This document shows positions 11,530 to 19,764 of a stretch of DNA of 64,000 bases, piece after piece. Numbering within the stretch: position 1 is the first letter of the stretch; every line of letters starts with the position of its first letter. The notes beneath the pieces were generated by a model. It was not told where the DNA came from. It searched no databases and saw nothing but the letters and a program-made list of their open reading frames with translations. The position numbers were made by a program, and so were the translations under genes. This DNA is from Acetothermia bacterium 64_32 (GTDB lineage: Bacteria > Bipolaricaulota > Bipolaricaulia > Bipolaricaulales > Bipolaricaulaceae). The stretch is from assembly GCA_001508155.1 (NCBI GenBank), contig LGFI01000011.1:19341-83340 (forward strand), written 5' to 3'.

Positions 11530-11550
11530 AATCCTAATAACTAGAAGCAT
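11521..11550 (-). CDS. ilv operon leader peptide, MLLVIRIPG
   Basis: Nine-codon reading frame whose residues 2-5 are Leu-Leu-Val-Ile with a further Ile at position 7, the three end products of the downstream operon. The stop codon lies in the 5' arm of the adjacent stem-loop and the intrinsic terminator follows 30 bases later. This is the textbook arrangement of a branched-chain attenuator: stalling at these codons when any of the three charged tRNAs is scarce would alter the RNA fold. No clear Shine-Dalgarno precedes the ATG, which is the weak point of the call. Confidence 0.75.
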   Translation of the reverse strand: MLLVIRIPG

Positions 11551-11638
11551 AAAACCGAAGGGGAGCGGAGCGCCCGAGCGGAAGCAGCCAAACCCCTTGT
11601 CGCTCACTTCTCTCCCCCTTTCGGCTGGTGCTGCTTTT

Positions 11639-11667
11639 TACTTACGCAATTCAGGCGGTCAAGTCAA
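11639..11667 (-). promoter_or_regulatory. Possible promoter of the ilv-leu operon
   Basis: On the minus strand TTGACT is followed after 17 bases by TAAGTA. The -35 is good and the -10 poor. It would give a leader of about 190 bases containing the peptide, stem-loop and terminator. Confidence 0.4.
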
Positions 11668-11722
11668 GGGGAACTGCCGCGGCTTTCCCTTTGGCGGTAA
11701 AATCCCAGCTAAAGGAGTCGTG

Positions 11723-14038
11723 ATGCCAGAAAAGGTTTTGGAAAAGGAAGAGCGTGTGGTGGGGCAGGGGGCAAGGCGACTGGATGCCGAAGCCAAGGTG
11801 AGGGGAGAGGCCCGCTACGCAGACGACCTTTCCTTCCCAGGGATGCTCCATGTAAGGGCGATCCGCTCCGAAAAGCCACATGCCCGTATCCTGTGCCTAG
11901 ACCTCTCGCGGGTGGAGGCCCATCCACAGGTGGTCTGCATCGTTACCCCGGAGGACATCCCGGGGGAGAACATCGTGCCCATCATCTACCGGGACATGCC
12001 CCTCCTGGCCGAGGACGTGGTCCGCTATGTGGGCGAGCCGGTGGCATTGATCGGCGCCACCTCCAGGGAGGCAGCCGAGGAGGCAGCTGCCCTGGCGAAG
12101 ATCGCCTACGAAGAACTTCCGGCCGTGTTCGACCCACTGGAGGCCGCAGGCCCCGAGGCCCCGCAGGTGGCCGTGCCCGAGGCGGCAGAAGAAGGGAACG
12201 TCTTTAACCACATGGTGATCAGGAAGGGGGACGTCTCGGAGGGCTTTGCCCAGGCGGACGTGGTCGTGGAGGGGGAATACCGCGTAGGCTACCAGGAACA
12301 CGCCTACCTTGAGCCCCAGGGGGTGATCGCCGTCCCCGAGGAGGGGGGGATCGCCATCTACGGGACCATGCAGTGTCCTTATTACGTGCAGAACGCGGTG
12401 GCAAACGTCCTGGGGCTTCCCCTATCCAAGGTGAGGGTGGTGCAAGTCGCAACCGGAGGGGGCTTTGGGGGGAAGGAGGACGTGCCCTCCCACCTGGCGG
12501 CCATGGCGGCCGTGGTGGCTTGGAAGTCCGGCCGGCCGGCGAAATTGGTCTACGATCGGGCAGAGGACATGGCCACCACCTCCAAGCGCCACCCTGGCCT
12601 TATCCGTTACCGGACCGGGGCCAGGCGCGATGGAACCTTGGTCGCCGTGGAGGTGGAGTTTTACTACAACGCCGGGGCCTATCAGACCCTGTCCTCGGCG
12701 GTCCTGTGGCGGGGGCTGGTGCACGCCGCCGGGCCCTACCGGATCCCGCACGTGAAGGTGGACGCGTATTCGGTGGCCACCAACACCGTCCCCTGCGGGG
12801 CCTTCCGGGGGTTCGGCTCGCCGCAAGTGATCTTCGCCCACGAATCCCAGATGGACGAGCTCGCCGGAAGGCTCGGGATGGATCCGCTTGAGCTACGGCG
12901 GAGGAACGCCCTGCGGGTGGGGGATGAGACCGCTACCGGGCAGCTCCTCACCGAGTCGGTAGGGCTTCCTCAGGCCATCGAGCGGGCGGCCGAGCTCTCC
13001 CGGTGGGAAGAACTCAAGGCAGAGGTGGAGGAGTTCAACCGAAGGGAGCCGTTTAAGCGGCGGGGGATTGGGGTGTCCACGGTGATGTACGGGGTAGGGA
13101 TGGGGGCCAAGGCCCCGTCCCTGGACAAGGCCGGGGCATATGTGAAGCTCGAGGCGGATGGATCGGTCACGGTGGCGGTGGGGAACACGGAGATGGGCCA
13201 GGGCGCGATCACGGTCTTGGCCCAGATCGCCGCCGAGGCCTTGGGGGCTAGCCTATTCGATGTTCAGCTTGCCCCGGTGGACACCTCACGGGTTCCCGAC
13301 TCCGGCCCCACCGTGGCCTCCCGCACCACCACCGTGGCCGGGATGGCCGTGCTGGATGCGGCAAGGAAACTCCGGGCCCGGGTGGAGAGCGCCGCCCGGG
13401 AGCTCTTTTCCTGTGATGAGGTGGAGCTTTCCGGTTCACGGGTTTGGCCGGCCAGGGCCCCGGAAAAGGCCGTGCCCCTGGCGGAGGTGGCCCGCTGGAT
13501 GTGGGCCCACAACTGGGACATGGGGGCCACGGGCTGGGCGGAAGGGGCGCCGGTTGATTGGGACCCCAAGACCGGCCAGGGGAAGGCCTACTTCGTCTAC
13601 TCCTATGCCTGCCACATCGCCGAGGTGGAGGTGGATCTCCTCACCGGGGAGGCATGCGTGCGGCGGTTCTGGGCGGTACACGACTCGGGCAAGATCGTAA
13701 ACCCGGAGACCGCCCGGGGGCAGGTGGCCGGCGGGATCGCCCAGGGGATCGGTTACGCCCTCATGGAGGAGCTTAGAAGCGAAGGCGGCCGCCTCGTCGC
13801 CCCTTCCTTCACCGCCTACCACATACCTACGACCATGGACGTCCCCGAGGGGTACGTGATCGACTTCGTGGAGGCCCCCTACTCCGGCGGGCCGTTTGGG
13901 GCCAAGGGGTTGGGGGAGGTACCGCTTATGGCCTCGCACGCCGCGGTGGCGAACGCGATATCCGCGGCCACGAGAGGAAGGCTGAGGGAGTACCCGGCGA
14001 TCCCCGAGCGGGTGCTGGCGCTTGTGGAAGGGAAGTAG
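11723..14038 (+). CDS. Xanthine dehydrogenase/aldehyde oxidase-family molybdenum subunit
   Basis: Large molybdopterin-binding subunit of a molybdenum hydroxylase, 771 residues from the ATG at 11723 preceded by AAAGGAGTCGTG. Motifs in order: ATGGGFGGKED near residue 250, GAFRGFGSPQ near 360, GNTEMGQGAITVLAQ near 480, and the catalytic glutamate in GAKGLGEVP near 730. The usual FAD and [2Fe-2S] partner subunits are not next to it; the following gene is an MFS exporter one base after the stop. Substrate cannot be read from sequence; purine, aldehyde or heteroaromatic oxidation are all possible. Confidence 0.9.
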   Translation: MPEKVLEKEERVVGQGARRLDAEAKVRGEARYADDLSFPGMLHVRAIRSEKPHARILCLDLSRVEAHPQVVCIVTPEDIPGENIVPIIYRDMPLLAEDVVRYVGEPVALIGATSREAAEEAAALAKIAYEELPAVFDPLEAAGPEAPQVAVPEAAEEGNVFNHMVIRKGDVSEGFAQADVVVEGEYRVGYQEHAYLEPQGVIAVPEEGGIAIYGTMQCPYYVQNAVANVLGLPLSKVRVVQVATGGGFGGKEDVPSHLAAMAAVVAWKSGRPAKLVYDRAEDMATTSKRHPGLIRYRTGARRDGTLVAVEVEFYYNAGAYQTLSSAVLWRGLVHAAGPYRIPHVKVDAYSVATNTVPCGAFRGFGSPQVIFAHESQMDELAGRLGMDPLELRRRNALRVGDETATGQLLTESVGLPQAIERAAELSRWEELKAEVEEFNRREPFKRRGIGVSTVMYGVGMGAKAPSLDKAGAYVKLEADGSVTVAVGNTEMGQGAITVLAQIAAEALGASLFDVQLAPVDTSRVPDSGPTVASRTTTVAGMAVLDAARKLRARVESAARELFSCDEVELSGSRVWPARAPEKAVPLAEVARWMWAHNWDMGATGWAEGAPVDWDPKTGQGKAYFVYSYACHIAEVEVDLLTGEACVRRFWAVHDSGKIVNPETARGQVAGGIAQGIGYALMEELRSEGGRLVAPSFTAYHIPTTMDVPEGYVIDFVEAPYSGGPFGAKGLGEVPLMASHAAVANAISAATRGRLREYPAIPERVLALVEGK

Positions 14039-15175
14039 ATGCCGAAGCGCCGGCCCTCTTTGCTTCTACTTTCGGCCGCCCATGCCCTAAACGACGGCTA
14101 CGGCTCGTTCCTTGCGGCCCTGATGCCGCTCCTCATCGATCGGTTCGGGCTTTCCCTTGCCATGGCCGGGCTCCTTTCCTCCATCAGGACGTCCGCCGCC
14201 TCCTTCACCCAGCCGGTGGTGGGGCACCTAGCGGACCGGCTTGGCCCGAGGTGGCTCGTGCTCCTGGGGCCAGCCGTGACCTGCACCGTGATGTCCCTCC
14301 TCGGAGTGTTGCCCAACTACACGGCCCTGGCAGTGGCACTTGTGTTCGCCGGCCTGGGCACGGCGGCCTTTCATCCAGCGGCCGCCTCCCTGGCTGGGAG
14401 CTTCCGGGAGGAGCGCCGGGGGCTAGCGGTGTCCATCTTCTCAGCCGGCGGGACGGTGGGGGTGGCCATGGGCCCCGTGCTCATCGCCGCCCTGGTGGGG
14501 AGGTTTGGCCTTTCGGTGACCCCGGCCTTGCTCCTTCCGGCTTGGATCCTGGTGGGGCTCCTGGTCTGGCGGATGCCCCAGGTGGCGCGGGGCCCTCAGG
14601 AAGCCAGGCTCAGGCTACGGACTCACCCCAACGCAAGGCAGCTAGCACACCTTTGGGCCATCGCGGTGCTCCGCGAGTTCGTGGGGGCGTCCTACACGAG
14701 CTTTTTGAGTGTGCTGTGGGTGGAAAGGGGGGCGTCGGTCACCGTGGGCGGGCTCTCCCTCACCCTGTTCTCCCTGGCCGGGGCGGTGGGCGGGGTTATT
14801 GGGGGGAGGCTGTCCGACCACCTGGGCCGCCGGAAGGTGATCGTGGGGGCGCTCCTTATGACGATCCCCTTCCTTTACCTTTTCCTCCTCACCGATGGCC
14901 TGGTCTCCATGATATTCTTGGGACTGGGAGGGATGTTGCTTTTGGCCTCCAACCCGGTGTCCGTGATCTTTGCCCAGGAACTCTTCCCCGAGCACCGGGG
15001 CGTGGTCTCCGGGCTGGTCATGGGCTTTGCCTGGGGCGTGGGGGCGCTGTTGATAACGGCTTTGGGGTGGCTAGGAGACCGGCTGGGGCTGGAAGCTGCC
15101 CTGGGGATAGCCACCGGGGTCCTGGTCCCCGCCGCCGGGATCGCCGCCGGCCTGCGAGAACCCAACCCCTCCTAA
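14039..15175 (+). CDS. MFS transporter, Fsr-like
   Basis: Twelve-helix major facilitator protein of 378 residues. The N-terminus LLLLSAAHALNDGYGSF, then LMPLLIDRFGLS, resembles fosmidomycin-resistance (Fsr) type exporters, and GHLADRLGPRWL is the MFS loop 2-3 motif. Its ATG directly follows the stop of the molybdenum hydroxylase gene, so the two are co-transcribed and the exporter may handle that enzyme's substrate or product (inference). The stop codon overlaps the convergent gene behind it. Confidence 0.88.
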   Translation: MPKRRPSLLLLSAAHALNDGYGSFLAALMPLLIDRFGLSLAMAGLLSSIRTSAASFTQPVVGHLADRLGPRWLVLLGPAVTCTVMSLLGVLPNYTALAVALVFAGLGTAAFHPAAASLAGSFREERRGLAVSIFSAGGTVGVAMGPVLIAALVGRFGLSVTPALLLPAWILVGLLVWRMPQVARGPQEARLRLRTHPNARQLAHLWAIAVLREFVGASYTSFLSVLWVERGASVTVGGLSLTLFSLAGAVGGVIGGRLSDHLGRRKVIVGALLMTIPFLYLFLLTDGLVSMIFLGLGGMLLLASNPVSVIFAQELFPEHRGVVSGLVMGFAWGVGALLITALGWLGDRLGLEAALGIATGVLVPAAGIAAGLREPNPS

Positions 15176-15840
15176 AGGCCCAGGCCCTGAAGAAGGGGTT
15201 CCAGGTCCAGCGCCGCCTGGAAGTCCTCTAGGGTCTTTATCCCAAACCCCTCCACCAGCGTGGAAAGCAGGTTCATGATCCCCTCCGTCGGCGCGGTCAA
15301 AAGCGAGGAGATGAGCATATCGGTCGGGATACCTGCGTCAGCTAAAGTCGCCACAAGGTCCGGATTGACTTCGAAGAACCCTTGCAGGAGCGCCGTGAAC
15401 TGGTCCGGGGACCGCTCCCTGAGTGCCACCAGCCCCTGCACCAATACCTTGAAGAAGGCGGGCAGGGTGGCGTAGTAGGGGGACCCTACCGGTTTCCCAT
15501 CGGAAAACCACTGGAACAGGGTCACCTTGGCGGTGGCCGGCTGCCAGTCGAGCTCCACCAGGCCATAAGGCACCAGCTCCCCGGCGAAATCGAACTCAGC
15601 TCCCTCACTGGCCCCGGTTGCGCTTTCCACTAGCCCGCCGATCTCCACCTTGTACAGGATGGTCACCGCCTGATCGAACTCCACGTGGAAGCCGCCCACG
15701 GCCGCGCCGGTGAGGTTGGTGAACCAACCGATCGCCCGGTCACCCACCACGAACTCCCGCACCTGCTCCCCTCCCGCCAGGGCCATCCCCCCAAGGGCCA
15801 GGAAGCCACACACAAGGACCGCCACTTTTGCCTTCACCAC
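15172..15840 (-). CDS. Secreted protein of unknown function
   Basis: About 222 residues with a clear signal peptide: KAKVAVLVCGFLALGGMALA, cleaved after ALA. The mature part begins with a ~95-residue beta-rich stretch (VGDRAIGWFTNLTGAAVGGF, VEFDQAVTILYKVEIGG), followed by a helical C-terminal half rich in Leu, Asp and Phe. I do not recognise a family. Three successive GTG codons follow GGAGGTG; the middle one at 15840 is best spaced. It is convergent with the MFS gene (4-base overlap) and is followed upstream by 56 bases without a gene. Confidence 0.75.
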   Translation of the reverse strand: MVKAKVAVLVCGFLALGGMALAGGEQVREFVVGDRAIGWFTNLTGAAVGGFHVEFDQAVTILYKVEIGGLVESATGASEGAEFDFAGELVPYGLVELDWQPATAKVTLFQWFSDGKPVGSPYYATLPAFFKVLVQGLVALRERSPDQFTALLQGFFEVNPDLVATLADAGIPTDMLISSLLTAPTEGIMNLLSTLVEGFGIKTLEDFQAALDLEPLLQGLGL

Positions 15841-15896
15841 CACAATCACCTCCAAGAGATGGCAGATTCTAGGGGATCAGCGGGAGGAAAACCAAA

Positions 15897-16619
15897 TCAC
15901 TCAAGGGCGTCGAACAGGCCCAAGGGTTCCTCGTCTTCGATTGGTCTTGTGGGGGCACGCGGCCTTGCCCCGGGCAGCGCGGCCAGGTTCTGGGAGCAGA
16001 ACTCCACATATGGGCAGTAGCGGCATTGATCGTACTCCCAATCGGATTTGTCCGGGAGGGGAGGGAGCCTCCCCTCGAGGAAAATCGTCCGCCTCAGGCG
16101 CTCGAAGGTGGAAAGGACGCGCTGGATCTCCTCCTCGTCCCTCGTCACCACGAACTCCCTGAGCTCCTGGTTGGCCTTGTTCTCGGCCAGGATCACCCCT
16201 TGGGGGATGTCGAAGTAGTGGAGGTAAAGCTGGAGCTGGAGGTAATGGTCGCGCCGGGGGGCGGCCACCATCTGCTCGAAGTTGTAGGGGTGCACCGTCT
16301 TGATCTCCACCACGTAGTTCTTGCCGTCCAGGGATACGATGACGTCGGCCCGGCCGTGGAACAGGGGGTTCTCCGGGATGGGCGCCTCGGCCGCCACCAC
16401 GATGCCCATCCCATATAGGGCCTGGACAATCCTTTGGTGGGCGGCATCCCCCACGGCGAGCTTCCTGGCGGTCTGGCCGTCCAGGGGTGGACGAGGAAAA
16501 CCCTTGGCGGAGTAGAAGATCTGCCGGGGGCACTTCGCCACCTCGGTTACATAGAAGTAATCGCGGACGCGAACACGTTCCTCGCGCTGGAAGTACTCCT
16601 CAAGCCGCTCAACCAGCAT
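15897..16619 (-). CDS. PD-(D/E)XK nuclease, Cas4-like
   Basis: 240-residue RecB/Cas4-type nuclease. Visible parts: a first cysteine in EVAKCPRQIFYSAKG, the active-site run GRADVIV and VVEIKTV, the QLQLYLHYF helix, and a C-terminal cysteine trio in CRYCPYVEFC. The four cysteines would hold an Fe-S cluster as in Cas4 and AddB. There are no other cas genes and no CRISPR array in the window, so a DNA repair or mobile-element role is as likely as CRISPR adaptation. The ATG at 16619 has no Shine-Dalgarno but a TAGACT box eight bases before it, suggesting a leaderless transcript. Confidence 0.85.
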   Translation of the reverse strand: MLVERLEEYFQREERVRVRDYFYVTEVAKCPRQIFYSAKGFPRPPLDGQTARKLAVGDAAHQRIVQALYGMGIVVAAEAPIPENPLFHGRADVIVSLDGKNYVVEIKTVHPYNFEQMVAAPRRDHYLQLQLYLHYFDIPQGVILAENKANQELREFVVTRDEEEIQRVLSTFERLRRTIFLEGRLPPLPDKSDWEYDQCRYCPYVEFCSQNLAALPGARPRAPTRPIEDEEPLGLFDALE

Positions 16620-16627
16620 GACGACAC

Positions 16628-16656
16628 AGTCTATCCGCACAACCGGAACCGGGCAA
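16628..16656 (-). promoter_or_regulatory. Promoter of the Cas4-like nuclease, leaderless type
   Basis: TTGCCC, 17 bases, TAGACT, then 8 bases to the ATG at 16619. Transcription would start at or next to the start codon. Confidence 0.55.
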
Positions 16657-16716
16657 TACTCGATAAAATCTTGCTTTGTGACACACGAAAGATGCGAGGG
16701 GAACAAGGAGCTACTT

Positions 16717-17601
16717 GTGTACAAGATCTGCGATCTGTACTTGAGATTCCAAGCCCGTTGGGATGAACTCTCCGAAAAGGGGTTGGGAGAACAGCTTAAG
16801 CTTTGGCAAAGGTATCTCTCACATTGTCCGGAGCTTTGGGAGAAGCAGGTTTCCTGCTACGCGGAGGAGGGGTTCGATTGGCGGGCGATCGCGAAGGAAC
16901 GTGTCCTTCCCCACCTTGCTGAAAGGCGCCCAGCCATGGAGAGGGCCAGGGAGGTATTGCACCGACTGATCGGTCCAGTTTGCCTGAAAGCCCAGGAAAG
17001 ACTGGGGCTCGATTTTGAAGTGCTCTTTGTGATCTACGTGGGGATGGGCTGCGGGGCGGGTTGGGCAACAGAGCTTTGCGAAAAACCTGCTTGCCTTTTA
17101 GGGCTGGAGAACATCGCTGAACTTGGGTGGCTGGAGGAGGACATGCTATCCGCTCTCTTGGCTCATGAGCTCGGGCATCTTCTCCACGGGATGTGGCGCA
17201 AACGTGCCGGACTCGAGGGGCTCGAAGAGCACACCGATCCGTTCTGGCAGCTCTACATCGAGGGCTTTGCCCAAAGGTGCGAACACCTGATAGGCGGGAA
17301 GGAGACCTGGCATGAGGCAGGGGGGCAGCCGGGCTGGCTCGATTGGTGCAGGAAGAGCAAAGGCCGCTTGGCCGCCCTGTTCCTGGAGAAGACAGGGAAG
17401 GGGGATGCAAGGGACTTTTTCGGCTCCTGGTCTGCAATCGAGGGGCGGAGCCAGACGGGCTATTTCCTGGGGCACGAGATGATCAAGGGTTGGGAGAAGG
17501 GCGCCACCCTCCGGGAGATTGCGGTCTTACCAGCGGAGGAGGTGAGAAGGCGGGCCAAGAAGTGCCTGGCGCGACTCGCTGCCGAAGACGCCCTCCCTTG
17601 A
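16717..17601 (+). CDS. Zinc metallopeptidase-like protein (HEXXH)
   Basis: 294 residues from a GTG at 16717 set six bases after AAGGAG. The core LLAHELGHLLHGMW is an HEXXH zinc site, and a third ligand glutamate is plausible in YIEGFAQRCEH about 27 residues later. The rest is helical, with many Trp and Glu. It resembles gluzincin-type peptidases of the DUF2268 kind, but I would not name a family. It is transcribed away from the Cas4-like gene and ends four bases before the convergent guaA. Cytoplasmic, as no signal peptide is seen. Confidence 0.75.
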   Translation: MYKICDLYLRFQARWDELSEKGLGEQLKLWQRYLSHCPELWEKQVSCYAEEGFDWRAIAKERVLPHLAERRPAMERAREVLHRLIGPVCLKAQERLGLDFEVLFVIYVGMGCGAGWATELCEKPACLLGLENIAELGWLEEDMLSALLAHELGHLLHGMWRKRAGLEGLEEHTDPFWQLYIEGFAQRCEHLIGGKETWHEAGGQPGWLDWCRKSKGRLAALFLEKTGKGDARDFFGSWSAIEGRSQTGYFLGHEMIKGWEKGATLREIAVLPAEEVRRRAKKCLARLAAEDALP

Positions 17602-17605
17602 GGGG

Positions 17606-19117
17606 CTATTCCCATTCGATGGTGGCGGGGGGTTTGCTGGTGATGTCGTAGACCACCCGTCCCACCTCGGGCACCTGGCGGGTGATCCGGCGGGCCACCT
17701 CGTCCAGGAACCCGTGGGGGAGGGGGGCCCAGTCCGCGGTCATCCCGTCCACGCTTGTAACCGCCCTTAAGGCGACGACGTGCCCGTAGACCCGCTCGTC
17801 ACCGGCTACCCCCACGCTGCGCACCGGAAGCAGCACACAAAAAGCCTGCCAGACTTCCTCGTAGAGGCCGCGTTCCTTGAGGGCCTGGATGAAGACGGCG
17901 TCCGCCCGCCGCAGGATCTCAAGCCGCTCCTCGGTCACTTCCCCGAGGATGCGTACGGCAAGCCCCGGCCCGGGGAAGGGGTGGCGCAGCCGAAGCCCTT
18001 CCGGAAGGCCAAGCAGCCGGGCGAGCCTTCTTACCTCGTCCTTGAACAGGTATCGGAAGGGCTCAAGGAGCTCAAAACCGAGCTCCTTGGGAAGCCCCCC
18101 CACGTTGTGGTGACTCTTGATGTTGGCCGCCCCATGCCCCCCGGCGGACTCGATCACGTCCGGATACAACGTCCCTTGAGCCAGGTACTTGAAAGGTCCC
18201 AGTTTCCGGGCCACCTCCTCGAAGACGCGGATGAACTCGCGGCCGATGATGCGCCTTTTCTCCTCGGGGTCGACCACCCCGCGGAGTGCCGAGAGGAACC
18301 TCTGTTTTGTCTCCACCACATGCAGGTTCACCCCCAAAGGGCGCAGGGCCCCTTCTACCTCCTCCCGCTCCCCCAGCCGCAGAAGGCCGTGATCGACGAA
18401 CACCGCCAGGTGGTCCACCCCGGCCCGGGCGAGGAGCAGGGCCAAGGTGGTGGAATCCACCCCGCCCGAGACCCCCAAGAGCACCCGTCCCCCTTGGGCA
18501 CGAGCTCGCACCTCCGAGATGAGGCTCTCCAGGGCGTGCCTGGGGGTCCAGTCACGCCGCACCCCGGCAAGGTAGAGGAAGTTCTCAAGGATCGACTTCC
18601 CCTGGGGAGTATGGACCACCTCGGGGTGGAACTGAAGGCCGTGGAGGCACCCGTCCGGGGAGGAGATGGCAGCGATGGGGCAGGTGTCCGTGGCGGCCAC
18701 CACCTGCCAGCCCCGGGGGGGCTCCGTCACCACGTCGGAGTGGGACATCCAGACCTGGATTTCGCCCTCCAGCCCTTGGAAAAGAGGACCTTCATGGCGG
18801 ATGAGGACGGCTTTGCCGTACTCACGCTGCACGCTTCGGCTGACCTGGCCGCCGAAGCTGCGGGCCAAAAGCTGCATCCCGTAACAGATCCCCAGGATGG
18901 GGATGCCAGAGGAAAAGAGCCCTGGATCGGGCTGGGGTGCGTTTGGGTCGCGGACCGAGGCCGGCCCCCCGGAGAGGATCACGGCTTGGGGCTTCCGAGC
19001 CTTGATCTTCTCCCAGGGCGTGGTCCCGGGGAGGATCTCGCACCAGACGCCCAGCTCCCGCAGGCGCCTGGCTATGAGCAGGGTGTACTGAGAGCCGAAA
19101 TCCAGTACCACCACCAT
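17606..19117 (-). CDS. guaA: GMP synthase (glutamine-hydrolysing)
   Basis: Converts XMP to GMP with ATP and glutamine. The N-terminal class I amidotransferase has the nucleophile in GICYGMQLL and the catalytic His in FHPEVVHT; the ATP-pyrophosphatase domain shows [17 protein letters not shown]; the C-terminal dimerisation domain ends [10 protein letters not shown]. At 503 residues it is the single-chain bacterial form. It follows xpt by six bases, giving a purine pair that salvages xanthine to XMP and then aminates it. The start is a coupled ATG without its own Shine-Dalgarno. Confidence 0.97.
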   Translation of the reverse strand: MVVVLDFGSQYTLLIARRLRELGVWCEILPGTTPWEKIKARKPQAVILSGGPASVRDPNAPQPDPGLFSSGIPILGICYGMQLLARSFGGQVSRSVQREYGKAVLIRHEGPLFQGLEGEIQVWMSHSDVVTEPPRGWQVVAATDTCPIAAISSPDGCLHGLQFHPEVVHTPQGKSILENFLYLAGVRRDWTPRHALESLISEVRARAQGGRVLLGVSGGVDSTTLALLLARAGVDHLAVFVDHGLLRLGEREEVEGALRPLGVNLHVVETKQRFLSALRGVVDPEEKRRIIGREFIRVFEEVARKLGPFKYLAQGTLYPDVIESAGGHGAANIKSHHNVGGLPKELGFELLEPFRYLFKDEVRRLARLLGLPEGLRLRHPFPGPGLAVRILGEVTEERLEILRRADAVFIQALKERGLYEEVWQAFCVLLPVRSVGVAGDERVYGHVVALRAVTSVDGMTADWAPLPHGFLDEVARRITRQVPEVGRVVYDITSKPPATIEWE

Positions 19118-19123
19118 CGGGGC

Positions 19124-19708
19124 TCATTCCGCAAACACGATCCGGCCGCTTTTTGGGTCCATGCTGGCTATGGAGACCAAGGCCACGATGGGCACCCCGA
19201 AGCGCGACAGGAACTCCCGTCCTCCCCCGAAACGTTTTTCGATCACGAACCCGAACCCCACCAGCTCGGCCCCCGCCTCCCTGGCCATCTCCGCCAGGGC
19301 GGCGCTGGTAAGCCCTCGATATAGGAAATCGTCCACCACCAGCACCCTTTCCCCCGGCCTCAGGTAGTCGGCCGACACGGCCAGCTCCACCTCCCCCCCC
19401 TTGGTGGGGGAGGGGACCCTGCGGATCACAGGGCGGGCCATGGTGGCGGCCCGGCCCTTCTTGGCGTACAGGGCCTTCGCCTTGAGCCTCCGGGCCGCCT
19501 CGTAGGCGATCACGTTCCCCGCCGCCTCCGCGGTGAGGACGCAGGTCACCTCCGCCCCATCGAAGGCGGCGGCCAACCCCTCCCCGGCCCGCTCCACGAA
19601 CTCGGGATCTATCCGGTGGTTCAGGAACCCGTCCACCCGCAGGAACTCCGGGCCCACCACCGTCCCTTCACGACTAACCCATTCCCTAAGCGCGTCTTGT
19701 CCCTGCAT
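19124..19708 (-). CDS. xpt: Xanthine phosphoribosyltransferase
   Basis: Salvage enzyme joining xanthine to PRPP to make XMP. It has 194 residues with the PRPP-binding run RVLVVDDFLYRG at about residue 120 and the N-terminal VDGFLNHRIDPEF typical of Xpt. GGGGAGGAGG upstream supports the ATG at 19708. It feeds XMP directly to guaA, which begins six bases after its stop. I looked for a purine riboswitch in the 56-base gap after mutL and found none. Confidence 0.93.
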   Translation of the reverse strand: MQGQDALREWVSREGTVVGPEFLRVDGFLNHRIDPEFVERAGEGLAAAFDGAEVTCVLTAEAAGNVIAYEAARRLKAKALYAKKGRAATMARPVIRRVPSPTKGGEVELAVSADYLRPGERVLVVDDFLYRGLTSAALAEMAREAGAELVGFGFVIEKRFGGGREFLSRFGVPIVALVSIASMDPKSGRIVFAE

Positions 19709-19764
19709 CCGCTTGCCTCCTCCCCAGGAAGGTTAACCTGGGCCAGGCCTTGTCACCATCCCCT

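Noticed and set aside
11551..11722. Molybdenum-cofactor riboswitch ahead of the molybdenum hydroxylase gene
   Set aside because: Some G/C-rich inverted repeats are there, but I could not find the conserved Moco motif, and the region also serves the divergent ilv leader.
15897..16619. CRISPR-Cas locus suggested by the Cas4-like gene
   Set aside because: No spaced direct repeats and no other cas genes are present anywhere in the window.
19709..19764. Purine riboswitch upstream of xpt
   Set aside because: The gap is only 56 bases and shows none of the conserved purine-aptamer loops.
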